A stretch of 45,136 nt of DNA. It comes from Spirochaeta isovalerica. GTDB lineage: Bacteria; Spirochaetota; Spirochaetia; DSM-2461. A program made the position numbers and the translations under genes. The notes below the pieces were generated by a model. The model made no database searches. It worked only from the letters and a program-made list of their open reading frames with translations, and was not told the DNA's origin. Positions 1 to 7,942 of this stretch are shown here, one piece after another (positions within the stretch are counted from its first letter, which is position 1; every line of letters begins with the position of its first letter). The stretch lies in contig NZ_JACHGJ010000015.1 in assembly GCF_014207565.1 (NCBI RefSeq), positions 1 through 45,136 on the forward strand, given 5' to 3'.

Positions 1-529
1 GTTCCTCAGCGCCTATATGGGACGCCTCTTCGACAACCCCGAGGTCGTGTTCAACGAAGATATGCTCAAGCCCGAGCTGCAGAGCATGGAAGACTTCGTG
101 GACGGAATCAGGAACATTTGTGAAGCCCAGCAGAAAGTGGCCAAAGCCTATGTGGAAGACGGCAGCGTGGAAGGAGCCATTCCTCCCCTCAAAGCGATCA
201 TCTACATCATGGCCGAAGGCAGCTATGAAGGGAAGACCGCAGAGGATCCGGAAATCCGCAAGCTCTTCGACAGGGAATACGTTCTGGAGAGCGACTGGTA
301 TAAAGCGAGACTGGTCCGCTATCAGGAAAACAGGATTGCCCAGATCGAGAGCAGCCTGGCCTATATGGATAAATTCCTGGCGCAGGAAAGACACCGCGAC
401 GAAGCTATGAAGCTGGGTATCCCCTCAAGGATTCAGAAGGCGAAAGCTGAGTTGAAGGAAATAAAAGATCCCCGGTTCCTTGACAGGCTCAAAGGGACTC
501 TTGGATTGGATCCCTTATACAGAGGGTAA
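1..529 (+). CDS. C-terminal part of an unrecognised protein (5' truncated by window)
   Basis: The reading frame is open from the left edge of the window (codons from base 2) to TAA at 527-529, so only the last ~175 residues are seen. I do not recognise the family. The visible part is hydrophilic and largely helical, rich in charged residues, with a predicted long helix or coiled-coil stretch in the second half (RYQENRIAQIESSLAYMDKF) and a short basic tail ending DPLYRG. There is no membrane segment or signal. The first Met in view (base 17) is not a convincing start because the frame continues upstream and there is no ribosome site there. It is followed closely by a strong terminator, so it is the last gene of its transcript. 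Confidence 0.75.
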   Translation, partial: FLSAYMGRLFDNPEVVFNEDMLKPELQSMEDFVDGIRNICEAQQKVAKAYVEDGSVEGAIPPLKAIIYIMAEGSYEGKTAEDPEIRKLFDREYVLESDWYKARLVRYQENRIAQIESSLAYMDKFLAQERHRDEAMKLGIPSRIQKAKAELKEIKDPRFLDRLKGTLGLDPLYRG

Positions 530-540
530 AATAAGAGAAT

Positions 541-574
541 AAAAAAGCCGCTCGATAAGGAGCGGCTTTTTTTT
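541..574. terminator. Bidirectional intrinsic terminator
   Basis: A perfect 7-bp stem GCCGCTC (547-553) / GAGCGGC (560-566) with a 6-nt loop is followed by eight T residues and preceded by six A residues. It can therefore act on both strands. It sits between the convergent genes ending at 529 (plus) and 590 (minus) and probably ends both transcripts. Confidence 0.93.
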
Positions 575-589
575 ATAACTCTTTCTTAT

Positions 590-1072
590 TTAGAAGATGT
601 ATCTGACTCCCAAAGCTCCTGAGCCCTGGGGACCGATGCCTCCGCCGAAATTAATAGCTATACCGGCTCCCGCTTCGAGGAAAAGATTAAGAGGAATTTC
701 TTCAAAAGAATATTCAACACGGGCATTGAAAAGAACATCGAGAGCCAATCCTCCGTACCAGCCGATGTTCAAGTAGGCTGCCGGTCCGATAGAAAGGGGA
801 AATTTCTGTCCCTGAATGTCGAAGCTGACCAAAGTAAACATAGGTGCTACACCGATTGTAATATCGTAATAATGGGTTGCTGCTACAAAATTCAGTTCCA
901 TCACTTCGCCTAGTCTCCATCCGGCTGTCAACCCGGTCGGGTAGCCGAGGACAACACCGGCTTTGAAGGCATCATTGGATCTGTTGTTGTCAATTCTTAC
1001 AGTTTTAGTCTCAGCGCTGAGTGCAGCTGTCAAAAAAGCCAGAGAAACAAGTAAAAGCAGTACTTTTTTCAT
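590..1072 (-). CDS. Small secreted outer-membrane beta-barrel-like protein
   Basis: This encodes 160 aa with a Sec signal peptide (residues 1-20: Lys-Lys, hydrophobic core, cleavage after LSA). The rest alternates hydrophobic and polar residues, is rich in Gly and aromatics, and ends in Phe (GVRYIF), as expected for an outer-membrane barrel that carries a C-terminal assembly signal. The size suggests about eight strands. I cannot assign a named family or a function. The start is supported by AAAGGAAAAT just upstream of ATG. It lies downstream of the aminotransferase in the same direction, 56 bp apart, and is closed by the 541-574 terminator. Confidence 0.8.
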   Translation of the reverse strand: MKKVLLLLVSLAFLTAALSAETKTVRIDNNRSNDAFKAGVVLGYPTGLTAGWRLGEVMELNFVAATHYYDITIGVAPMFTLVSFDIQGQKFPLSIGPAAYLNIGWYGGLALDVLFNARVEYSFEEIPLNLFLEAGAGIAINFGGGIGPQGSGALGVRYIF

Positions 1073-1128
1073 TTTATTTTCCTTTCCTATAAAATTTACT
1101 ATTCCATTTTATTACACAGGAAAGGGTT

Positions 1129-2424
1129 TTACCCGATTTTTTTCACATCTTTACAAGCGTTGTTAATATTATCAAAGAGCAGCTCGATCTGATCGGTTGG
1201 AAGAGAGGAATAAGCCACCCTGATCATATCCCCGATGGCCATCACCCCTGTATCGTAATGATTGAGAAGCTGTTGTCTCACCTCTTCCGCATCAATTCCT
1301 TTGAGTTTGAGACACATGAAATAGCCTGAGTTGTTGGGAACAATTTTAAACAGATCGCTTGTTGTGTATTTCGCCTCCAGAACTTCTTTGACTTTTGTAT
1401 AGCGCTTTTTCAGAAGTTCAAACTTCCGAATTTTGTCTTCTTTGTAATCAGGTGATTTATAGGCGACGTGAAGAAGAGACTGGGAGAGATGGGCGCAGTT
1501 CGATACATTTCCCCTTACGGCGCCGGCCGCTTTATCTTCAAGTGCTTTGGCCATCCCTTCATTCATCAGCTTGTTGGAAAATGTGATAAATCCAACGCGG
1601 AAACCCCATGCATAATCCTCTTTTGTCGCCCCGTCCACTTTGACGGCGAGAACGTTTTCGTGCAGGGCGGCGACGGGAGCGAAAATCGATTCCCGGTAGA
1701 CTCCCGGTTCGTAAACCAGACCGAAGTAGGCATCGTCAGTTATAAGGATTATTTTTTTACCCGATTCCGCCGCTCTGTTGATAATGGCCACTATTTTCGC
1801 TACTTCCTCTTCCGTCGGAGTGTATCCCGTCGGGTTATTGGGGAAATTGAGCAGGAGTATTTTCTTTTCTCCCGGTCCGTTAAGCTTGCTTTCAAGACCG
1901 GCTGTATTGAAACCGCTCCCTTCAAAGAGAGGAAAGAAGCTGAGTACGCCGCCATAGGCGTTTTCAAAGAGCAGTTTGTAATTTCCCCAGAAAAGGTCGG
2001 GCATGATGATTTCATCGCCTTCATCGACAAAGAGATAGCCGCTCATACTCAAGCCGTGAGTCAGAGCGTGGGTCACCACCGGTTTGGTAATCGGGTGATT
2101 TCCCAGGCTGGGATTTTTTTCCCGAATGATATTATGCCATATTTCACGGAGTTCCGCTTTTCCATAGCTCGAAGCATAGGGAAAGGTTTCTTCCGGTGGC
2201 ATATTGAGTTTGCTGTCAATCGCATTGAGGCGCAGGGGAGATCCGTCATCTTCCATTGCTATGCCGATGGAGGCATTGATTTTCTTCGTGCTGGCATCCA
2301 GGCCCTGGCGTATAAGGCCTTTGCTGGGAAAGAAAATATTCTTTCCTCTTCGGGAAAGCAGCTCGAGAACAACGGGATTGGCTTCAGAGATAGCCCGGTT
2401 GAGTATTTCTGCCTGTGGGTTCAT
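1129..2424 (-). CDS. PLP-dependent class I/II aminotransferase
   Basis: This 431-aa protein is a fold-type I pyridoxal-phosphate aminotransferase. Landmarks are NNPTG (196-200), the cofactor ring Asp in DDAYFG (~231), the Schiff-base Lys in DGATKED (~268) with the phosphate-binding Arg nearby (~276), and the substrate carboxylate Arg in MIRVAYSS (~402). Lys follows Thr in an ATKED context rather than the common SxSK, which suggests a subgroup distinct from AspC. The substrate cannot be read from the sequence; aromatic, branched or aspartate-type amino acids are all possible. The start is supported by AGAAGGATACAAAATG. It is probably the last gene of the operon with plsC and the two radical SAM genes (16-bp gap to plsC). 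Confidence 0.9.
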   Translation of the reverse strand: MNPQAEILNRAISEANPVVLELLSRRGKNIFFPSKGLIRQGLDASTKKINASIGIAMEDDGSPLRLNAIDSKLNMPPEETFPYASSYGKAELREIWHNIIREKNPSLGNHPITKPVVTHALTHGLSMSGYLFVDEGDEIIMPDLFWGNYKLLFENAYGGVLSFFPLFEGSGFNTAGLESKLNGPGEKKILLLNFPNNPTGYTPTEEEVAKIVAIINRAAESGKKIILITDDAYFGLVYEPGVYRESIFAPVAALHENVLAVKVDGATKEDYAWGFRVGFITFSNKLMNEGMAKALEDKAAGAVRGNVSNCAHLSQSLLHVAYKSPDYKEDKIRKFELLKKRYTKVKEVLEAKYTTSDLFKIVPNNSGYFMCLKLKGIDAEEVRQQLLNHYDTGVMAIGDMIRVAYSSLPTDQIELLFDNINNACKDVKKIG

Positions 2425-2440
2425 TTTGTATCCTTCTCTT

Positions 2441-3115
2441 TTACATAAAAGTAATATAATCAGTTGTAGCTTTCGACATGTCGCTGTAGTATCCCCGCAA
2501 TTCTTCAGGGAGACAGGCCGCTATCTGATACATCATTTCATCGGCCATTTTCTGGCGGTCTTCACTGGTAATTTTCCCCTCTTCCTTTTTTTCCACATAA
2601 AAGGGTTTTCCCACCTTGATTGTGACTTTCCTCCGGAAAAGGCTCTTTTCCGAACCTTCATAATCTATGAGGCCCCAGTGAACCATGGGAATAATGGGAA
2701 CTTTTTTCTGTGTGGCAAAGAATGTCGTTCCCGCTTTGCCGCGGATCAGTTTTCCTGTTTTACTCCTGGTTCCCTCCGGTGCAATACAGAGAAAATTATC
2801 TTCTTCCAGAACTTTAAAACAGGCTTTCATGGCCTGCATATCGATTGATCCCCTTTTTATCGGCACGGCATTCCAGGTGGATAGAATCGTCCGTGTGAAA
2901 AACTTATCGAAGAGCTCGGCTTTTGCCATAGCAATGGTTTTTCTCGGTCTCAGATTAACATAGAAGAGGGGGCCTTCCAGATTGCTGACGTGGTTTGTAA
3001 TCAGTATGGCAGGACCCTTCATGGGGATGCGTGAGAGGTCGGATTTATCGATTTTATATACAACATCGAGAGCGGCCCGGATAAGGCTGTTGATAATTCT
3101 CTCTTTTATAGTCAT
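2441..3115 (-). CDS. plsC: PlsC-like 1-acylglycerol-3-phosphate acyltransferase
   Basis: This 224-aa protein belongs to the LPLAT/PlsC acyltransferase family, which makes phosphatidic acid by acylating lysophosphatidic acid at the inner membrane. It shows the substrate motif EGTRS (~114-118) and the late VPIIPM motif (~139-144). The catalytic block reads NHVSNLE (~41-47), so the usual HX4D is HX4E; the codon is GAA. Orthodox members have Asp here, so activity or acceptor range may differ. A short amphipathic N-terminus could give peripheral membrane attachment. The start has AAAGGAG at good spacing. It sits between the B12-type radical SAM gene (17 bp upstream) and the aminotransferase. Confidence 0.85.
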   Translation of the reverse strand: MTIKERIINSLIRAALDVVYKIDKSDLSRIPMKGPAILITNHVSNLEGPLFYVNLRPRKTIAMAKAELFDKFFTRTILSTWNAVPIKRGSIDMQAMKACFKVLEEDNFLCIAPEGTRSKTGKLIRGKAGTTFFATQKKVPIIPMVHWGLIDYEGSEKSLFRRKVTIKVGKPFYVEKKEEGKITSEDRQKMADEMMYQIAACLPEELRGYYSDMSKATTDYITFM

Positions 3116-3132
3116 TAAAAAGCTCCTTTTTG

Positions 3133-5271
3133 TTAAAGCATGAGCAGCCCGTAGCCGGATAGAAGTCGCGCTGAATCGGAATTTATAAACTCATCAAAGC
3201 TTATATGACTCTGGGAACAGAGTTCCTCTATCTCTTCTACAGAAGCCCCGCCATGGTCTTTAATATGACATATTTTCAATAGTTCCGATAGGAAAATCCA
3301 CTCCTTTTTTCCCACAGAAATCCGTTCCGCGCCATCGGTATCGTGAATTTCCATGCGGTTCTCATTCCAGAACGGCTTTCCGCCAATCCAGAGGAAACGG
3401 GTGTTATCATTGATTTCCCTTTTGCTCTTTGCCTCAACTGCCAATTGCCGGATATAACCTTTTTTTGTGCGGCTTTTCGGTGTTTTGAAGGGAAACCATC
3501 TTCCCACAGGGAGTTCAAGTCCGCTTTTTGACATATAGGCCTGGACAGCCATGGCCAAACCTTCTCCGAAATCATCCGGTTCATACTCCCTGTTTTCATG
3601 ATAATACAGGTCATTGCGGGCAAAGCCTGCTTTTTCCGGACCGGTAATCTTTATGCCGAAATGGTCGGGGTTGAGCCCTGCAGGACTGTGGGCGGTCAGG
3701 GCGAACTGATGCCAGAAAGCTGAATCGATAAGTCCTTCTGAGAATAACTGCCTCACATTTTCAAGAGCATCTATAATCTCCTGCATGGTCTGGCCGGGAA
3801 AACCGTACATAAGATATGCGTGGACCATGATCCCCGCCGAATGAAAAGCATCGGCAACCGATGCGACCTGAGGAACAGTAACCCCTTTATCCATCCGATC
3901 CAGCATACGGTCCGATGCCACTTCCAGCCCTCCTGAAACGGCAATACAGCCACTTTTCGCCAGAAGTCGGCATAAATCGAATGTAAAACTTTTCTCGAAG
4001 CGGATATTAGTCCACCAGCTGATGTATATCTCTCTCCGGATCAGTTCCATCGCCATGGATTTGAGCAGAGTGGGGGGGGCCGCTTCATCGACAAAGTGAA
4101 AAGATCTTAAACCGGTGCTTGCTATCAGCTGTTCTATTTTATCGACCAGTATTTTGGCCTGGTCGGGATCATATCGCTTAATATAGTCGAGACTTGTATC
4201 ACAGAAAGCACAGCGATGCCAGTAGCAGCCGTGAGCCAGTGTCATCTTTACCCATTTGCCGTCGCTCCAGAGTCTGTGCATAGGATTGGCTAATGGCAGA
4301 AGGGAGAAGTAGGGTTCTTCCATCAAACCCCGGTAATCCGGCGCCGGCAGATCACGCTGACGGAAATCCTTATCGGTTCCCTCGCAGTACTCCACATGTC
4401 CTTTTTCCGACAGGAAGTAGGTTCGGCTTAGCTCATTTCGGGAAATCTCTCCTGAGAGAAACCGGCAGATTTGGATAAAAGGCGTTTCGCCGTCATCAAG
4501 CGTTACATAGTTTATATAGCGGAACAGACCGGGAGCCTTTAATTCCCTCAGCTCCGTATTGACGTAACCGCCACCCATGACGGTTTGTATCTCACTTTTT
4601 TGCTCTTTTATAAAAGAGGCGGCATCGAGAGCTCCCAGAAGATTCCCCGGAAAGGGTACGGAAAAGCCGCATACTTCCGGATCATACTCATCGAGAATCT
4701 TACTGAAGATTTCGAGACTCATGGTTCTAATCAGCGAACGGGGCCGGTTTAGCTCAGCTTCAATCGTTTCAAAGGATGGGGGAGACAAGGCGATCCGCTC
4801 GGCATATCGGCTGAAACCGTAGGCGCTGTCACAGTATGCTGAAATGATCTGTGAAATTTCTTCCAGATACAATGTGGCTCTATGACGCGCCTCATCAGAT
4901 GTCCGCCCGGGAGGGGTATTTTCCAGCCTGTCCCCTTCCGGGAGCCAGCCCGGCCTGTTTATAAGATAGGACGCGGAATCGTCTTCCCCTTTCAGAAATG
5001 CGGCTGCGCTGTCGATTGTGGACAGGTAAACCTCTTTCAGAGAAAAAAAGCGGTCCAGACCGGCATACTCTCCCGGCGAATACCGGCTTTCCAGATCTTC
5101 GTAAAGCCTTGTCAGTCCCCGGGAAGAGAAGAGTTCCCGGGCCGTCAGGTTTCCCAGATCGATCTGCCTGACTCTGTGCCCTTCTTTTTCCAGCACAGCT
5201 TTCAGGTATGCTGTTGCGGGGTAAGGGGTGTTGAGCTGGGTGAACGGCGGAGTGATGAGGAGTATCTTCAT
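3133..5271 (-). CDS. B12-binding-domain-type radical SAM protein
   Basis: This encodes 712 aa. The N-terminus (MKILLITPPFTQL...AYLKAVLEKEGHRV) has the layout of the cobalamin-binding Rossmann domain found in B12-dependent radical SAM enzymes (MiaB/BchE/methyltransferase type). The 4Fe-4S motif is GCYWHRCAFC with Cys ~349, 354 and 357, that is CX4CX2C instead of CX3CX2C. It is followed by a TIM-barrel-type radical SAM core (GGLEVASDRML, HAYLMYGFPGQT, typical of this superfamily) and a long C-terminal extension. The substrate is unknown. It overlaps the upstream SPL-like gene by 4 bp (ATGA), so translation is probably coupled and the two radical SAM proteins are likely made together. Confidence 0.85.
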   Translation of the reverse strand: MKILLITPPFTQLNTPYPATAYLKAVLEKEGHRVRQIDLGNLTARELFSSRGLTRLYEDLESRYSPGEYAGLDRFFSLKEVYLSTIDSAAAFLKGEDDSASYLINRPGWLPEGDRLENTPPGRTSDEARHRATLYLEEISQIISAYCDSAYGFSRYAERIALSPPSFETIEAELNRPRSLIRTMSLEIFSKILDEYDPEVCGFSVPFPGNLLGALDAASFIKEQKSEIQTVMGGGYVNTELRELKAPGLFRYINYVTLDDGETPFIQICRFLSGEISRNELSRTYFLSEKGHVEYCEGTDKDFRQRDLPAPDYRGLMEEPYFSLLPLANPMHRLWSDGKWVKMTLAHGCYWHRCAFCDTSLDYIKRYDPDQAKILVDKIEQLIASTGLRSFHFVDEAAPPTLLKSMAMELIRREIYISWWTNIRFEKSFTFDLCRLLAKSGCIAVSGGLEVASDRMLDRMDKGVTVPQVASVADAFHSAGIMVHAYLMYGFPGQTMQEIIDALENVRQLFSEGLIDSAFWHQFALTAHSPAGLNPDHFGIKITGPEKAGFARNDLYYHENREYEPDDFGEGLAMAVQAYMSKSGLELPVGRWFPFKTPKSRTKKGYIRQLAVEAKSKREINDNTRFLWIGGKPFWNENRMEIHDTDGAERISVGKKEWIFLSELLKICHIKDHGGASVEEIEELCSQSHISFDEFINSDSARLLSGYGLLML

Positions 5272-6527
5272 AAAGGGACTTTCCTGAAATAGGATTCAAT
5301 CATATCGTTTTCGAATTCTTCATTGTTCCTGTAGCTTCTTCCGAAAAGAGGCTCCCATAGCGACTGATCTTCCATGCAGAGATAAAAGAATACTTCCTTT
5401 TTCCAATCTTCTGAAAAGCTGTTGTAAACCGTTCCGAACAGCTCCCTTTTAATCTCAATGGGGTAGGACAGTTTTCCTCCCGCATCGATCATGGGCATTT
5501 CCAGAATTTTGCTTTTCATTTCCCTGTCCCGGATTTTCCGTATCACCGGTTTTATATAGGTCAAAGTCCCCATGGAAAGGAGAGCCACTTCTTCGGGAGA
5601 AAACATATTCTGAATGGATGTCGTCAAAGATTTATAGTCATCTTCCCAGCCTTTGTAGTGAACGATCGGATGAAAATGGAATCCTACGGGAATGCCTTTG
5701 TCGGCAACTTTTCTGGCGCTTTCCAGACGTTGTTCCGGAGAGGCGGCAAAATGCTCTTCATTCCCGGCAATGGCCGGCGTGTTGAGGGACCATGTGGCAA
5801 AAATATTGGGCGCTACATCGTTTTCCAGTAACCAGGCTATGTTTCTCGATTTGGTTTTCAGCTCGAGTATGACATTCCTGTTCTCTCCGGCGAAGCTGTT
5901 GAGTTTATCGAGTATGCCTTCCCTGTTTCCCCACATGAGAGAATCGGAGGACTGCCCTGTACCTATATGGTATCTCTTTGCCGGGTCGAGATTGAGTTTC
6001 CGGAGTTTTTCTTCCAGATTTTCATGAAAGTAGACCCGGTCGTTATCGAAAAAAGATTGAATAGAACAGTAGGTGCAATCAAATCCGCAGTTGAGAACGA
6101 CGTCGAGTGTTTTCAGATTGCAGCATCGGGTTTTTTCCGATGCCACGGGACAGCTTCCCAGAATGGTGCTCTCATCATTGAGCCTGACGAAATTTGTTTT
6201 TCCGGAACTGTCTGTTCGTCCCGAGAACTTCGAATAATCATTGAGCCCCTTTTTCAGCTGTTCCCACCTGTCTTTGACATTGTTCATCAAATGTTGTTTC
6301 AGCTGCTTGCCCTTGAGGTTCTCGTCGTCGGGAATATTCCATAAACCGGAAAGATTCCCCTCATCCCAGATCGAAAGATCACGGGAAATATCGATCAGCA
6401 TTTTGATATCCTGAAACGTCAGCTGATACTGGTCTGAAATACGGGAAATGAAATCCCGCTCTTCACCATTCAGTTTCTTATAGGTATGATTGTCCCTGAA
6501 GGGAGCCATCCTGTCTTTTCTGTCCAT
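5268..6527 (-). CDS. Spore-photoproduct-lyase-like radical SAM protein
   Basis: This encodes 419 aa from the chosen ATG. It carries CGFDCTYC (Cys ~147, 151, 154; CX3CX2C), then blocks matching the SplB fold in order: a GTGQSSDS block, LELKTKSRNIAWLL, ATWSLNTP, EQRLESARKVADKGIPVGFHFHP and a GWEDDYKSL block. In Bacillus SplB a Cys about 45 residues after the cluster donates a hydrogen in thymine-dimer repair; the corresponding block here has no Cys, so repair activity is doubtful. About 110 N-terminal residues are extra. An upstream TTG/ATG frame extends to 6635 but would overlap the divergent pseudouridine synthase gene. ATG 6525-6527 has a -10-like TACAAT 8 nt before it and no Shine-Dalgarno site. 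It heads the four-gene operon. Confidence 0.83.
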   Translation of the reverse strand: MDRKDRMAPFRDNHTYKKLNGEERDFISRISDQYQLTFQDIKMLIDISRDLSIWDEGNLSGLWNIPDDENLKGKQLKQHLMNNVKDRWEQLKKGLNDYSKFSGRTDSSGKTNFVRLNDESTILGSCPVASEKTRCCNLKTLDVVLNCGFDCTYCSIQSFFDNDRVYFHENLEEKLRKLNLDPAKRYHIGTGQSSDSLMWGNREGILDKLNSFAGENRNVILELKTKSRNIAWLLENDVAPNIFATWSLNTPAIAGNEEHFAASPEQRLESARKVADKGIPVGFHFHPIVHYKGWEDDYKSLTTSIQNMFSPEEVALLSMGTLTYIKPVIRKIRDREMKSKILEMPMIDAGGKLSYPIEIKRELFGTVYNSFSEDWKKEVFFYLCMEDQSLWEPLFGRSYRNNEEFENDMIESYFRKVPL

Positions 6528-6535
6528 ATACAGGG

Positions 6536-6541
6536 ATTGTA
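6536..6541 (-). promoter_or_regulatory. -10-like hexamer for the radical SAM operon
   Basis: TACAAT on the minus strand ends 8 nt before ATG 6527, so transcription would begin at or next to the start codon. No AGGAG-type site is present. The -35 region is weak. Part of the window-wide leaderless pattern. Confidence 0.4.
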
Positions 6542-6583
6542 AAACTATGAAGGCTCCACGTCTAGAAGGAGAGTTTTCAGCCG

Positions 6584-7255
6584 TTGAAACAATTTGAACC
6601 GGATTGCGCGCCGGAAGTTGTCTATGAAGATACATGGTTCTATATCGTCAGCAAGGAGAGAGAGGAACTCACCGTTCCCGGCAGAGGGCCGGAGAAAGCT
6701 CATTGCCTCATGTCCCGGGCAGCTGAATGGCTTGGAGAGGTGTACAATATTCACCGACTCGATCAGCCTACATCGGGATTGGTTATACTCGCCAGGACGC
6801 CCGAAGCCCAAAGAGAGATGAGCCGCCTCTTCGAAGCCCGGAAGGTTGAAAAAGTTTATATAGCCCGTGTCCGTGGAAAAATCGAAAAAGATGAAGGAAT
6901 TATCGATCTGCCTCTCCGGGGGGATCGGGAAAACCGGCCCAGACAGATTGTTGACCCTGAAAGGGGTAAAAAAGCCATAACACGATGGAGAATAAAAAAA
7001 GAGGGAGAGAGGTGGACGGAGCTCTTTCTCTATCCCGAAACAGGCCGGACCCATCAGTTGAGAGTGCACCTCGCATCGATCGGCCATCCCATTATGGGAG
7101 ATCGTCTGTATGATGATGAAACTGATGAAATGCTGATGGGCGAACTGAAGCTCCACGCTTCGGCGCTCGCCTTTAAGCACCCCTTTACCGGGGAGTTTCT
7201 ATCAGTGGAAAGTAAACCGGATTTCGATGTCGATCGTAAGGATCAGTCCAGATAG
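6584..7255 (+). CDS. RluA-family RNA pseudouridine synthase
   Basis: This 223-aa protein converts uridine to pseudouridine in rRNA or tRNA. The catalytic block is HRLDQPTSG with the nucleophilic Asp. It is followed by KVYIARVRG and the C-terminal block GRTHQLRVHLASIGHPIMGDRLY, all typical of the RluA family. There is no S4 domain, and the short length matches RluA/TruC-like members rather than RluC/RluD. The target uridine cannot be told from sequence. The start is TTG, supported by AAGGAGAG at 6566-6573 with 10-nt spacing; no in-frame ATG occurs before the conserved region. Its 3' end overlaps the convergent LysM gene by 13 bp. Confidence 0.9.
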   Translation: MKQFEPDCAPEVVYEDTWFYIVSKEREELTVPGRGPEKAHCLMSRAAEWLGEVYNIHRLDQPTSGLVILARTPEAQREMSRLFEARKVEKVYIARVRGKIEKDEGIIDLPLRGDRENRPRQIVDPERGKKAITRWRIKKEGERWTELFLYPETGRTHQLRVHLASIGHPIMGDRLYDDETDEMLMGELKLHASALAFKHPFTGEFLSVESKPDFDVDRKDQSR

Positions 7256-7872
7256 CCTTCTTCGTCTATGTATTTCTGGGCCATGGCCTTGTCGGCCGGG
7301 TCGATCCGGTCGCTGAACAATTCAAGAAAACTGTGGTCGTATTTAGCGCCGCTGTAGAGTAGAGCCCATACGGAGTTTTCTTTATCGGGACCCAGTTTTT
7401 TATAGATATCATAGACTTCAATGTAAGCCTTGAGGATTTCGTCTTTTTCTATGTCGTTGTAAACATTGCCTTTTCCGAGACGGTTGTAGATGTCGATAAT
7501 CTCATCGGGATATATGATGTCCGGATCGTCGGATTTCATGTCGTTGCGAATATAGAGATCGGGCCAGAGATAGACATCGTCCCAGTAAATTCCCGTAACG
7601 AGAGAGAAGGATTCGTCTTTTACCACTGTATGCCGGTCGACAATAAACCGCTCGGGGACAGTCGGAGATTCGAAGGGATCATCCTCCGGTTCTTCAAGCA
7701 AAAGAGGTTCTTCCGCTTCCGCAACTTCCGTCATTTCATTATTTGCGGAGAATTCGACAGGCAGTCCGTAAGGTGTTTTGTCCCTCAGAAAGTAAATCAT
7801 TGTAATAATGACGGCGAGAATGATAACGAAAAGGACTATGAGTAATGTTTTAAGAGGTCTGCTGTCTTCCAT
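7243..7872 (-). CDS. Membrane-anchored protein with a LysM-like domain
   Basis: This encodes 209 aa. One transmembrane helix spans residues ~8-29, followed by an acidic linker (~40-70). A LysM-like segment follows (about 72-135), with HTVVKDESF, WDDVYLWPDLYIRND and DPDIIYPDEIIDIY. The order YLWPxLY...DPDxIYPxxxxxI is typical of LysM domains that bind peptidoglycan. A ~70-residue helical, charged C-terminus has no clear match. It is probably anchored in the inner membrane with the LysM outside, touching the cell wall. Start ATG 7872 has GATAAT 7 nt upstream and no ribosome site. Confidence 0.72.
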   Translation of the reverse strand: MEDSRPLKTLLIVLFVIILAVIITMIYFLRDKTPYGLPVEFSANNEMTEVAEAEEPLLLEEPEDDPFESPTVPERFIVDRHTVVKDESFSLVTGIYWDDVYLWPDLYIRNDMKSDDPDIIYPDEIIDIYNRLGKGNVYNDIEKDEILKAYIEVYDIYKKLGPDKENSVWALLYSGAKYDHSFLELFSDRIDPADKAMAQKYIDEEGYLD

Positions 7873-7930
7873 CTCATTAATTATCGAATGATGGGGGCAT
7901 AAGTAATAGTTTTTTTTGAGAATTCTTTGT

Positions 7931-7936
7931 TATAGT
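7931..7936 (+). promoter_or_regulatory. -10-like hexamer of ygiQ (predicted leaderless)
   Basis: TATAGT, preceded by TGT as in extended -10 promoters, ends 6 nt before ATG 7943. Predicted transcription start falls at the A of ATG. No Shine-Dalgarno site lies in between (the sequence is CCCCCT). Confidence 0.45.
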
Positions 7937-7942
7937 CCCCCT

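Noticed and set aside
1468-2448. 326-codon plus-strand ORF over the aminotransferase gene
   Set aside because: It is a shadow of a well-supported gene on the other strand and its product has no recognisable motif.
6528-6635. Extended N-terminus of the SPL-like protein
   Set aside because: It would overlap the divergent pseudouridine synthase start and its ribosome site, and lies upstream of the -10-like element.
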